Assembly (NCBI RefSeq): GCF_000147875.1
Contig: NC_014507.1
Coordinates: 2,418,001 to 2,482,000, forward strand
Length of the DNA stretch: 64,000 bases
DNA from: Methanolacinia petrolearia DSM 11571
GTDB lineage: Archaea > Halobacteriota > Methanomicrobia > Methanomicrobiales > Methanomicrobiaceae
Reading direction: 5' to 3'
In this document: positions 17,856 to 26,510 of the stretch, piece by piece
How the letters are laid out: each line of letters starts with the position of its first letter
Numbering within the stretch: the stretch's first letter is position 1
Translations under genes and position numbers: made by a program
Notes under the pieces: model-generated
Databases searched by the model: none
The model's input: the letters and a program-made list of their open reading frames with translations, nothing else
Told to the model about the DNA's origin: nothing

Positions 17856-18449
17856 TTATTTTTCAGCCATTTTATTCAGTATTTTTCTGATCTCCCGCAG
17901 TTCATCGAGGATCTCTCCGGATGAAACCTGTCCGGAACTCTCACTATCATCACCGCCCGTCGCCGCTGCAGCCGGCCCCCTGCTCCTCACGAAACCCATT
18001 ATCATTTCGCGGAGGGGTTCGGGCTCTTCAATACCGGTTATCCTGATTTCCGCAACATTTTGCGCAGAATAACCGGCAGTCTGAATCCTGAGATTCGATA
18101 TTCCGAAAATTCTCATCAGGGGGCCCTGCACGATATCGACATTGGTAATCCTGTTGTACGGAACAATTCCAGTCTGCCTGAACCACACGCCTCTCTTCCA
18201 TGTCATCTCGGTTTCGTTCAGGTGATAGACGATCGATTTGTAATAAAGTGAATTCCATACGACAGTAACCAGGAGGGAGACAATCAACAGGGCAACGACT
18301 ATAATATTCAGAATAGTGTTCTCAAAAACAGGTATGATCCACGCAATACAAAGCCACAGGATGATTACAACCAGGGAGACCACGATAAGATTATATTTTT
18401 TAAACCGCGTCACCGGCTTAAAATCCTTAAATAGCTCTATCTCTGACAT
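17856..18449 (-). CDS. Membrane protein with a bacterial PH-like domain (DUF304/YdbS type)
   Basis: A 197-residue protein. Two hydrophobic segments lie at about residues 24-45 and 47-70, followed by the PH-like core SIVYHLNETEMTWKRGVWFR, VPYNRITNVDIVQGPLMRIFGI and RIQTAGYSAQNVAEIRITGI. The tail after residue 155 is low-complexity and ends in a short helix (EILDELREIRKILNKMAEK). Such proteins sit in the membrane with the PH-like fold on the inside; their function is poorly known. It lies between fmdA and the moeA operon with gaps of 57 and 61 bp, so its operon is unclear. Confidence 0.8.
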   Translation of the reverse strand: MSEIELFKDFKPVTRFKKYNLIVVSLVVIILWLCIAWIIPVFENTILNIIVVALLIVSLLVTVVWNSLYYKSIVYHLNETEMTWKRGVWFRQTGIVPYNRITNVDIVQGPLMRIFGISNLRIQTAGYSAQNVAEIRITGIEEPEPLREMIMGFVRSRGPAAAATGGDDSESSGQVSSGEILDELREIRKILNKMAEK

Positions 18450-18506
18450 ACGGATCTCTTTTGAATGGAGATTATATAAATGAGCACTCAGGGAAGATAT
18501 TGAAAA

Positions 18507-20207
18507 TTAAAAATCAGGTTTTGTCTCGATACAGTAGTTCCTGTGCAGGTACTCCTCGCGGACAGGATAATTGCTCATTCTGACTGTATAATACCTCTCG
18601 AACTTCTTTATGAATTCAGGGTCGCGGCTGATGTCATACTCCTCCGGAACCTCGGGTTTTACCCAGAACGTGGTATTGCTACCGTGAACAAGGCATGCCC
18701 CCTTCCTTGAAACCGGCCTTCCTCTTTTTATCGTATGTTCGGTACACGAAAGACCTGCTATTACCTTTTCGTATTCAACCGAAGGATCGATCTCGTACGG
18801 CTTTAACGGGTATATGGCGATATCAGCGTCAGCACCTACTCCAAGGTGGCCCTTTCCGAGATCTACTATTCCGAGAGCCTTCGCCTGCGCAGCCCGGGTC
18901 ATTATCGCGATCTCGTTCCAGTCGAGTTCGCGGTCAAGAGTCTGAAGCAGAACGCGTTTATAGATATCAGGATGAACGGTCTCCATCTCGAGATCGCGGT
19001 ACTTTTTGCTCATCAAAAGGGCGGCAATCTCGGGATACTTTACAAACGGAGCTCCGTTGGGGTTGTCGGTCGTAAGCATGCAGCGCCACGGGTCCTTCAC
19101 CTGTAGGGCGAGTTCAAGACCTATCGCCCACATTATCGAATTGACGAGATTCTTCCTGCTGTATAATACCGGAATAACTCCTGACCCGGTCTCAAGCTCG
19201 ACATCATGGTTGCTCCACTTGTTGTTGTAGAGACGGAAGAGATTAAACTCCATCGGACCGTCGGCCGTCATCGTGGTCGTCCTCCCGAACATCACCTGGC
19301 CCATATCGATTGCAACCTGGGGTTTTCTGTTCACCATCCACGCGACATCGTCGGACTTCGAGCAGAAATCATGCCAGGAAGAGCCGCCGTAGGAATGGAA
19401 CTGGACGTGAGTGAGGTAAAGGGTCTGCCTCTTGTCGTTTAAGTCCGGCGTCCTGTTCATCGTCTCAAGAGTGCACTTGTAGTTGCCCGGCTTTCCGAGG
19501 TTGTTGCAGTGAAGGTGGACCGAGTGCGGAAGCTTCAGGAACTCGTTCGCCCGTATCATGTAGTCGATGATCTCTGCAGGAGAAACATCGAAGTACGGAA
19601 CCCTGTCGTGAATACAGTTTACATCCTTGCCATATCCCCATGCCTCGGTCCCGCCGGGATTCGTGAGCTTTAACCCGAATCCTTTTGCCGCAGTCAGGTA
19701 CCACGCGACAACGGCGGCGGTCTTCTTAAGGTCGCCGTCATGGATAGCCTCCATCGCCGACCAGTTGCCGTCGAAGAGCGTATTGGCCATCGTATCCTGA
19801 AGGGTCGTATGAGCGAACTCCTCGTGAGTGTGCCGGGCTTCGAACGGAGCCATCGCACCTTCGAGAACTGTCGTGTACCCCATAGCACTGTAGCGGTAGG
19901 TGTTTGCATAAACCGTCGGAACGCTGTAGCCTGAGACCGGGTGCATATTCCGGCGGGCACGCCCCCTGCCTGCCCGCATATCCTCGGGGCTCATGTACCT
20001 GCCGAAGTTCACCTTCGTTCCGCAGATATGTGTATGGGAATCAACACCACCCGGCATAGTCAGGTTTCCGCCGGCATCGATCACCTCGGCGGAACTCCCG
20101 ACGGACTCGACTATCTTTCCGTCCCTGACGGCGATATCCATCGTTTCGCCGTATATATCGTTCAGGGGATCGATGACCCACCCGTTTTTGATGAGATATT
20201 CGCTCAT
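18507..20207 (-). CDS. fmdA: Formylmethanofuran dehydrogenase subunit A (first set)
   Basis: A 566-residue amidohydrolase-like subunit with a binuclear metal site, which joins formate made by the FmdB/D half to methanofuran. The HxH motif is in GGVDSHTHICGTKVN near residue 55; later come TAAKGFGLKLTNPGGTEAWGYG, HVQFHSYGGSSWHDF and LTTDNPNGAPF with the active-site Asp. Its start overlaps the fmdDB stop by 4 nt (ATGA), so the two are translationally coupled. A second, more typical FwdA is coded at 49185-50897. The order fmdDB-fmdA lacks the polyferredoxin and ferredoxin subunits. Confidence 0.94.
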   Translation of the reverse strand: MSEYLIKNGWVIDPLNDIYGETMDIAVRDGKIVESVGSSAEVIDAGGNLTMPGGVDSHTHICGTKVNFGRYMSPEDMRAGRGRARRNMHPVSGYSVPTVYANTYRYSAMGYTTVLEGAMAPFEARHTHEEFAHTTLQDTMANTLFDGNWSAMEAIHDGDLKKTAAVVAWYLTAAKGFGLKLTNPGGTEAWGYGKDVNCIHDRVPYFDVSPAEIIDYMIRANEFLKLPHSVHLHCNNLGKPGNYKCTLETMNRTPDLNDKRQTLYLTHVQFHSYGGSSWHDFCSKSDDVAWMVNRKPQVAIDMGQVMFGRTTTMTADGPMEFNLFRLYNNKWSNHDVELETGSGVIPVLYSRKNLVNSIMWAIGLELALQVKDPWRCMLTTDNPNGAPFVKYPEIAALLMSKKYRDLEMETVHPDIYKRVLLQTLDRELDWNEIAIMTRAAQAKALGIVDLGKGHLGVGADADIAIYPLKPYEIDPSVEYEKVIAGLSCTEHTIKRGRPVSRKGACLVHGSNTTFWVKPEVPEEYDISRDPEFIKKFERYYTVRMSNYPVREEYLHRNYCIETKPDF

Positions 20208-21925
20208 AACCCCTTCGCCTCCTTTATTATATTGTATATCCGGGTAAGAACCTCAAGATCGTTGGGCATGGTGGGTTCAAGGACTTTCTTCACCCAGAGG
20301 GGCAGGGCGTCCAGGCGGTAGCCGGTCCCCTCGGCATCTATTCCGCATGCCGCAACGGGGATATGCACATTGGCGACCGCAGTGCTGAGTGCGACAAATG
20401 GATCTATAACGACACATGGGATCTCGGAAAGGCGCCTGACACATTCTCTCGGGAAATGCGCCCCGGGATCACTGCCTATGATGATACATGCATCAGCTTC
20501 TTTCCTCCTGAGAAGATCGACAGCCGAGGTTTCTCCGGGATTATAGAATGCAGTGCCACGCGAGTAATCGATTGCATACGGGTAACCTCCCAGATAAGCG
20601 AATGTCTGGTTTGTCCCGTATACGTTCCAATGACCCCTCATCGGAGTCAGCGTGAACTTCGTATGCCTCGAGAGCTCATCGACGAGTTCAACTCCGTTCC
20701 TGACGTTTTTGTATTTTCCGGGCGATTCGGTCAGACCGATCCCTGTGAAAAACACACCGAACTTCGCCTTGAGAAGCATGTCCGCAACCCTGAAGAGCTG
20801 TTCTCTCTTCACTCCGGCGACCATGGGGGGAATGACATCCCTCTTTCCCCTGACGATCGCCCTCAGGGCGGAGAACACCGCATAATCGCCACCCGGTTTT
20901 ATCTGGATGAATTCGTCGGCATTCTTCGCGATATCGGTCTCCCTGATGTCGACTACGATAAGTTTCCTCTCGCGGAAGGCGTTGTTCAGGAAGAAGCCGT
21001 CGGCGTATGTGGAATAACGGCTCATATGACGCGGGTGGGATTCTATCGGGTTCGACCCCCAGTAGACTATGACATCCGCCCTGTTCTTGATCTGGCCAAG
21101 CGTACAGCCGGGATGCCCTACTTCCTGAATAGCCATAATAGACGGACCGTGGCAGATCGACGAGCAGTTGTCGATCACCGCACCGGCCATCTCAGCGATC
21201 GAGATCCCCATGCACTGGGCCTCGCCGTAAGTTCCCGAGAAACCGAAGATCAGCGGTCTGTCGGCATCAAGGAGCATATTGGCGGTATAGTCTATCGCCT
21301 CGTCATAGGAGATATTTTTCCAGCCGGAGCCGTCTCTCATTATCGGCTCTTTCAGCCTTCCGCGTGCAGTGAACTTTCCGTTGCTCAAACTGCACCCGTT
21401 ATCGACGCCTGTGATCTGGTTGTCCTTAATTGTTACCCGGATGTCATCGCAGAGACACCCGCAGAGAGGGCAGACGACATCGTCGATTACACAGTCCCCG
21501 CAGGGAGACTTTGTCACGCAGACAGGGTCTCCGATATCAAAACGGCAGCCGCCCTCATGCTCGAGAATCTCCCATGCCGTGAGAATTTCCTCATCTTCGC
21601 CGGCAGGGACAACATCGACATTTACCCATTTGTAATCCGGGGCGCCCGTTCCGTGGGTCTTTGAATGCAGGATATAATTCGCATGCGGACCGACCGGAAT
21701 GAAAACCATCCCCTGTAAAATATCCGCACAGGATACTGCTTTAAAAATGGTTTCTCCGGCTTCGCTGGAGATTTTTACTTTCTGCCCGTCGTCCACCCCG
21801 ATCCCGAGGAGATCCAGGGGGTTGATATAGCATAAAGAGGTCTGGGCAGTATACTCCGGATGATCCTTATAATAAAGCTGTTCGCCCTGCCGTATCGTTC
21901 TGCCACTGGTCATCACTAATTTCAA
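20204..21925 (-). CDS. Formylmethanofuran dehydrogenase subunits D and B fused in one protein (first set)
   Basis: A 573-residue fusion. Residues 1 to about 130 are subunit D, the pterin-binding cap (MTSGRTIRQGEQLYY, LLGIGVDDGQKVKISSEAGE, GMVFIPVGPHANYIL). Residues about 150-573 are subunit B, the formate dehydrogenase-like catalytic subunit, with CPLCGCLCDDI for its [4Fe-4S] cluster and NCSSICHGPS carrying the Cys that binds Mo or W (Cys, not Sec). The linker adds CVTKSPCGDC. In the second set D and B are separate genes. The start is a TTG at 21925, 6 nt after GGAGGT; the next in-frame ATG at 21913 is too far from that site. It is the first gene of the fmdDB-fmdA operon. Confidence 0.92.
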   Translation of the reverse strand: MKLVMTSGRTIRQGEQLYYKDHPEYTAQTSLCYINPLDLLGIGVDDGQKVKISSEAGETIFKAVSCADILQGMVFIPVGPHANYILHSKTHGTGAPDYKWVNVDVVPAGEDEEILTAWEILEHEGGCRFDIGDPVCVTKSPCGDCVIDDVVCPLCGCLCDDIRVTIKDNQITGVDNGCSLSNGKFTARGRLKEPIMRDGSGWKNISYDEAIDYTANMLLDADRPLIFGFSGTYGEAQCMGISIAEMAGAVIDNCSSICHGPSIMAIQEVGHPGCTLGQIKNRADVIVYWGSNPIESHPRHMSRYSTYADGFFLNNAFRERKLIVVDIRETDIAKNADEFIQIKPGGDYAVFSALRAIVRGKRDVIPPMVAGVKREQLFRVADMLLKAKFGVFFTGIGLTESPGKYKNVRNGVELVDELSRHTKFTLTPMRGHWNVYGTNQTFAYLGGYPYAIDYSRGTAFYNPGETSAVDLLRRKEADACIIIGSDPGAHFPRECVRRLSEIPCVVIDPFVALSTAVANVHIPVAACGIDAEGTGYRLDALPLWVKKVLEPTMPNDLEVLTRIYNIIKEAKGL

Positions 21926-21978
21926 AGGGCAACCTCCGACAAAGGCCCCGGAAAGCAGGTTAGAACCTTGTTCTTATC

Positions 21979-21987
21979 GTATAAAAG
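21979..21987 (-). promoter_or_regulatory. Candidate promoter of fmdDB-fmdA
   Basis: On the minus strand CTTTTATAC forms a TATA-like box about 55 nt upstream of the TTG start, giving a leader of about 30 nt. The remainder of the gap up to 22206 is A+T-rich and shows no other feature. Confidence 0.45.
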
Positions 21988-22206
21988 CTGTTCAGGAATG
22001 AATACGCGGGAATATAATCCGGAGTACATCAGTTAATCATCTGTCGGACATCAAACTGAATAAATGTTTCTTTTTTTACACAATCCCGCTTTATATCTTA
22101 TAAATTCCATAAATCAACAATATCATCTGAACATTAAAACAAAAGAAAAGAGATCTGTCAAACTCAGGACATACCATAGATATGGAGAACAAATCCAATC
22201 TTAGCT

Positions 22207-23220
22207 TTAATCCGCCGCATTCAGGAATTTCCTTACGGCCTCTGTGTATTCTTCTTCTTTCTCCAGATGATTCTCATGTGACGCATCTTTGATGATAAGG
22301 AGTTCCGGGTTATTTACAAGGCCGCTGAAGTATTTCATTGATCCGGGCGCCGCCTCATCATATTCCCCGCAGATGAAAAAGACAGGCACATCTATTTCGG
22401 ACAAATTTCCGGTCAGGTTAAACGATTTCAGGGTTCCGGTACATGTGAACTCGCTCGGCCCCCACATATGCATATAAACAGGAATCGACATTTTCTCAAA
22501 CGTTTTGATCAAAACAGGGGGCCACGGATCGAGCCTGCATAGATGAACCGAATAATAATAGTTCATTGCATCCTGGTATTCCTTTGAATCATAATTCCCG
22601 GTCTCCTCCGCGTGCCTGACATGCTCCTGTATCTCTTCAGGCATCTCCGACAGGTACGCCTTCTGGTCTGAGATCCATCTTCCCGTATCGAGAAGAGGGG
22701 AAGATAAGATCAGGCTCTTTACGCCTTCCGGATTCCCGTCGAGATAGTACGCCGCCGCAAGCCCGCCCCCCCACGACTGCCCGAGAATATGAACTTCGTC
22801 AAGCCCGAGAGCACTGCGGACTTCGCCTAATTCTTTCACGTAGTTTTCAACTGTATAAATTGAAAGATCTTCAGGCTTGTCCGAGTTCCCGCAGCCGAGC
22901 TGATCATAGAATATCACCGGCCTTTCATCAGAGAGCACCGACAGGGATTCGAAATAGTCATGGGACGCACCCGGCCCCCCGTGCAGTAGAAGAAGCGGTG
23001 TTTTCTTGCCGTCTGCTCCGACAATCCTGAACCAGATCCGCCCGTTTCCCGTGGAGATATACCCTTCCCGGTTGTTGTCATCCATATTTGTAATATTTAT
23101 CTTATCTCCATATTTAGATGGCATAGTCGTACATAATGCCGCAAATACAAACAACAGCAATAAAATCAGGATTACCGTGGCACACAACACATGATTACCG
23201 GATTCCATGACACCAGTCAT
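22207..23220 (-). CDS. Alpha/beta hydrolase, proline iminopeptidase type, membrane-anchored
   Basis: A 337-residue serine hydrolase. A hydrophobic segment at about residues 12-33 would anchor it to the membrane with the enzyme outside. The fold is clear from LLLLHGGPGASHDYF (oxyanion-hole HGGPG), VIFYDQLGCGNSDKP, nucleophile HILGQSWGGGLAAAY, acid VFFICGEYDEAAPG and a late His in IIKDASHENHLEKE. The HGGPG plus GQSWGG pattern is that of proline iminopeptidases, but the substrate is not certain. It follows the binding-protein gene by 23 nt on the same strand; a link to transport is not obvious. Confidence 0.85.
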   Translation of the reverse strand: MTGVMESGNHVLCATVILILLLLFVFAALCTTMPSKYGDKINITNMDDNNREGYISTGNGRIWFRIVGADGKKTPLLLLHGGPGASHDYFESLSVLSDERPVIFYDQLGCGNSDKPEDLSIYTVENYVKELGEVRSALGLDEVHILGQSWGGGLAAAYYLDGNPEGVKSLILSSPLLDTGRWISDQKAYLSEMPEEIQEHVRHAEETGNYDSKEYQDAMNYYYSVHLCRLDPWPPVLIKTFEKMSIPVYMHMWGPSEFTCTGTLKSFNLTGNLSEIDVPVFFICGEYDEAAPGSMKYFSGLVNNPELLIIKDASHENHLEKEEEYTEAVRKFLNAAD

Positions 23221-23243
23221 GGCACTATTCGAAAAAAAAGGAT

Positions 23244-24458
23244 TTAATGGCTGCGTCTTTTGATCAAAACCGCAACCCCGAGCCCTGCCATCAGTGCGAA
23301 CAATGGTGCCGGCGACTGATTGGCGTAGGCTGAAGTCCCTGTAGATGTAGCTGAACCCTGGGATGATGCACCGGCAGGTTTTGCATATTCCATTAATTCG
23401 GACAGGTCGTCATCGGTCAGGTCATAGTGATAAAACAACGAGTAATACTCCTTTACACGGTCGTCGACGTTATAGTCGAATACATCAGGGTAGTAGAGGT
23501 TCCCTAGCCATATCATAGATAAAAGACGGTTTACAGACGGCGGCCCTCCCATCCAGCTGTAAGGGCCGTATGGTGCTTCATAGACATTTCCATCCTGAAC
23601 AGCCCGGAGCGACTGCCAGTCGGCGCTGTTCATGATCGCATCATAATATTCGTGCTCGTCATCATAAGCGACGATGATATAGTCGGGATTCATCTGGAGA
23701 ATGTCCTCCATCGTATACTCGTCTCCCATACCGCTTGCAGTAACCGCTTCATTTGCAAGATTGTCGCTGATATAGTTGATTACCTCGCCATGATATGAGT
23801 TTTCGCCCGAACCTATGAGATATACCGAATTGCCGTCGACACTGACGACGTAGATCATGCTCTTCCTGTTGTCGCCGATCTCGTTCATTCCCACAGCAAA
23901 CTCTGACAGAAGATCAGAGGTATAAGTCGAGAGCTTCTCACACTGTTCCTCTTCGGAAAGGAGCTCACCGAGGGTAAGATACGATCCCGGAATGTCCGAC
24001 AGGTTGTTCTGCGTTACAAATGCAAAGTTAACACCTGTCTGCGCCTGTATCTTGTCGAGGTCCTCTTTCATCGTGCTCTTCGCCTCACCGATATCAAGCA
24101 CGAGATCAATTCCGAGCTCCTTGTTCATCTCCATGATCTCTTCGGGATTCATGGTAGACTTCGCCCCGTAGAACTGGCCTGTAACAGGCAGGGCGGCAAC
24201 ACGCGGATCTATATACTTCAGCTGTGCATCGCTGTATTCACTCGAAATACTCACGAAGAGATCAGGATCGACCGAATAGAGCACGATCTGGGCCAGCGGA
24301 CCGGAAGGAGATACTGCAGTGATATTTACCGGGAGTATCAGTTCTCTTCCCACATCATCGACAAATGTCCTTGTCTCTTCTGCGGCAGCAATTCCGGAAA
24401 AGAATGCCAGGAAAACACACAACACAATAAAAATACGATAGCCAAAAAGACTTCTCAT
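23244..24458 (-). CDS. Metal- or siderophore-type ABC transporter binding protein, C-terminally anchored
   Basis: A 404-residue TroA/FepB-fold binding protein. It starts at the ATG at 24458 (MRSLFGYRIF) with GGTGA 8 nt upstream; an in-frame GTG at 24473 falls inside that site. A signal peptide ends near AFFSGIAAAEE. The first domain reads TRTFVDDVGRELILPVNITAV, as in iron-complex binding proteins. The C-terminus, after an SGS/STG linker, is a hydrophobic segment plus KRRSH, so it is probably membrane-held or sorted there instead of being a lipoprotein. Likely partners are the FecCD-type permease and ATPase at 33.8-35.6 kb; the ligand is unknown. Confidence 0.82.
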   Translation of the reverse strand: MRSLFGYRIFIVLCVFLAFFSGIAAAEETRTFVDDVGRELILPVNITAVSPSGPLAQIVLYSVDPDLFVSISSEYSDAQLKYIDPRVAALPVTGQFYGAKSTMNPEEIMEMNKELGIDLVLDIGEAKSTMKEDLDKIQAQTGVNFAFVTQNNLSDIPGSYLTLGELLSEEEQCEKLSTYTSDLLSEFAVGMNEIGDNRKSMIYVVSVDGNSVYLIGSGENSYHGEVINYISDNLANEAVTASGMGDEYTMEDILQMNPDYIIVAYDDEHEYYDAIMNSADWQSLRAVQDGNVYEAPYGPYSWMGGPPSVNRLLSMIWLGNLYYPDVFDYNVDDRVKEYYSLFYHYDLTDDDLSELMEYAKPAGASSQGSATSTGTSAYANQSPAPLFALMAGLGVAVLIKRRSH

Positions 24459-24590
24459 AAAAAAAGTGTTCACCTTTTTAACATATAATGCTTTATTATT
24501 AGATCTTGTTAGGTTTTTAATATTAACTTTGTCAACTTAAACAGGAATGACAAAAAAGACAGTTGTTCCGGCTTTCAGCAGGTAAAAAAA

Positions 24591-25667
24591 TTATTTTCTC
24601 CGGGTAATGCCAAACGCAGCCATGATTCCTGCAAGAATCCCAAATACGGAGAGCGGTGTTGCAACGGAATCGGGGTCCACAGGTGCGGAGGTATATACAG
24701 TCTGCCCCTTCTTATTGGTGTATTTTGTCTCATACTGGAATTCAGCACCATCTGTTGAAAAATCAACTCCTTTTTCGACTGCAAGGGTCAGGCCTTCGGG
24801 AATCTCAAAGGGCTTTCCGGGAATCAGGGCGAAGTCCTGTGCCAGCACGGCATTCTTCTGTAGTTTATAAGCGGAGCCTTCACCGGCGAATACGACTGCC
24901 TCGTCTCCCGTGATCGAGGTTACATTTGAGTTGAAGACGTAGTTCTGGTTTTCACCACTCTCGTCTTCATAGATTGTGATTACAGAATCTCCAGAGAATA
25001 CAACTTTTCCGAATCTGCTGTCGACACCGAAGTTTCTCGTTCCGGCGCCTGTAGCAGATACTTCCACCACTCCGCCGGAGATCAGGACACCGCCTTCGCC
25101 ATTATCACCGTCACCGTCTATTCCGAAACTGTTTGCACCGCCGACAGCCGAAGCGGTTACGCTGCCGCCTGAGATGATTACTGACTCGATCGCATAAAGC
25201 GCCTTGTTCTTATGGCTCGTGCTGCTGTCGGCAGTCGCGCTTACAGTTCCGCCGGAGATCGAGATCTGCCCCTCCGAAGAATATATTCCGCACGTTATAT
25301 CCGTGCTCTCCCCTCCGGCCCTGAGATCGATATTTCCGCCTGTGATATCCACGGAAGATCCTTTAATGCCGTATGTTGTTTTGCCGCTGCCTGAAACCGT
25401 TATTTTCAGGATTTTCCCCGTATCGCTCTTTATTGTTATGGAACCTTCCGACTCTATCCCGGAGCAGTTTACAGCAGATATCGTGAAATCGTCCCTGACG
25501 ATTATTACGGCCTCATCCGGCCCCGTATGATTGATCCCGTTTTTGTACATCTCCTGCGTATCCTGGGACAGGATATATTCGGTCGCTGCACACGACGGAG
25601 CAATACATACCCCGCAAAAAAACAATAATCCAAAGATAAAACTCAAACCTGATAACTTAATCTGCAT
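24591..25667 (-). CDS. Secreted beta-helix surface protein with C-terminal anchor
   Basis: A 358-residue protein with a signal peptide (GLLFFCGVCIAPSCAA) and repeated GSxxI(S/T)GG-x-(V/I) units such as GQISISGGTVSATAD, SVIISGGSVTASAV and GGVLISGGVVEVSAT, typical of a right-handed beta-helix or carbohydrate-binding repeat protein. It ends in a hydrophobic segment followed by TRRK, preceded by a Pro-containing stretch, as in the neighbouring binding protein. The ATG at 25667 is chosen because GGTGA lies 5 nt upstream. It probably sits on the cell surface; no enzyme motif is visible. The gene begins 14 nt after the DUF364 stop. Confidence 0.72.
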   Translation of the reverse strand: MQIKLSGLSFIFGLLFFCGVCIAPSCAATEYILSQDTQEMYKNGINHTGPDEAVIIVRDDFTISAVNCSGIESEGSITIKSDTGKILKITVSGSGKTTYGIKGSSVDITGGNIDLRAGGESTDITCGIYSSEGQISISGGTVSATADSSTSHKNKALYAIESVIISGGSVTASAVGGANSFGIDGDGDNGEGGVLISGGVVEVSATGAGTRNFGVDSRFGKVVFSGDSVITIYEDESGENQNYVFNSNVTSITGDEAVVFAGEGSAYKLQKNAVLAQDFALIPGKPFEIPEGLTLAVEKGVDFSTDGAEFQYETKYTNKKGQTVYTSAPVDPDSVATPLSVFGILAGIMAAFGITRRK

Positions 25668-25681
25668 TTTTTCACCACAAT

Positions 25682-26458
25682 TCATCTTTTTGACGAGGAG
25701 GCGAGAAGATTCACCTTCGTTCCCGCTGCATAGATCCTCTGGAATTCAGCCCCCGATGCGATTCTCTTCGCCATTTCCGGATCGTTTATGACAAAACCGG
25801 AGAGATCCCCGACACCGAAATCAAAGAACTGTGGTGCAAGAGGTGTCCCGGGCCCTACAATTGCTACTTTTTCGGCGTTTTCCGACAACTCCAGCAGCCT
25901 GGGAAGGCTCTTGTCGCCAATGGCTGCACATGTTATAAATGCGAAATCGCATTCAGGCAGCAGAAAATCACATGCATTATAAGGATAATCGCCGGGGCCG
26001 GGGTCCCACTCGACGACGCTTAAGTCACACACAGGCTCGAATAGTCCTTCAATAAACGGGAAATGGCCGACAACGCAGACCTTTTTGCCGCGGATTTCGT
26101 TCTGCGAGTTGATGAACGGGTCTTTGAGCCTTCCCTCGACACGTCCAGGTTTTGGAATTTCAACTCCGTTCTTTTGTGCGTTTTCAGGGTGGTTGTACCA
26201 CGCGACAATCGCGGCATTGCCGACAGAAGCTTCGATAAAATTCCATGATTTTACCAGTTCCGCAACCTCTTTCAGGGGTTTGCCTATCTTGTTCCCGGTA
26301 TACTGCGGCGCACGCTGCCAGTAGGGCCTGTAGGGTGCTACACCACCGCCACCGTCTATCTGAACATATGTCAGTTCAGCCCCGATCACCACATCCCCTA
26401 CGATGACATCATCGGGAATCCCTTCGATCAGGGCGTCATAAATCTCCCACTTACTCAT
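25682..26458 (-). CDS. DUF4213/DUF364 protein, putative heavy-metal chelation family
   Basis: A 258-residue cytoplasmic protein of the DUF364 family, named for a proposed metal-chelating role that has not been shown biochemically. Visible family features are VVIGAELTYVQIDGGGGVAPY near the N-terminus, EASVGNAAIVAWYN, KKVCVVGHFPFIEGL and LLPECDFAFITCAAIGDKSLPRLLEL. It lies between a soluble ABC ATPase and the beta-helix gene on the minus strand, with a good GAGGT site before its ATG. Members often occur with FecCD-type transporters, as here. It may handle the imported metal or its cofactor form; this is inference. Confidence 0.8.
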   Translation of the reverse strand: MSKWEIYDALIEGIPDDVIVGDVVIGAELTYVQIDGGGGVAPYRPYWQRAPQYTGNKIGKPLKEVAELVKSWNFIEASVGNAAIVAWYNHPENAQKNGVEIPKPGRVEGRLKDPFINSQNEIRGKKVCVVGHFPFIEGLFEPVCDLSVVEWDPGPGDYPYNACDFLLPECDFAFITCAAIGDKSLPRLLELSENAEKVAIVGPGTPLAPQFFDFGVGDLSGFVINDPEMAKRIASGAEFQRIYAAGTKVNLLASSSKR

Positions 26459-26510
26459 TTTTCAGACCTCTCAATCCGATTTCTTCATTTTTTCTTTCAC
26501 CATACACCTC

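Noticed and set aside
20363-21664. 433-codon plus-strand frame opposite fmdDB
   Set aside because: It is antisense to a certain gene, and its sequence follows the codon bias of that gene read backwards.
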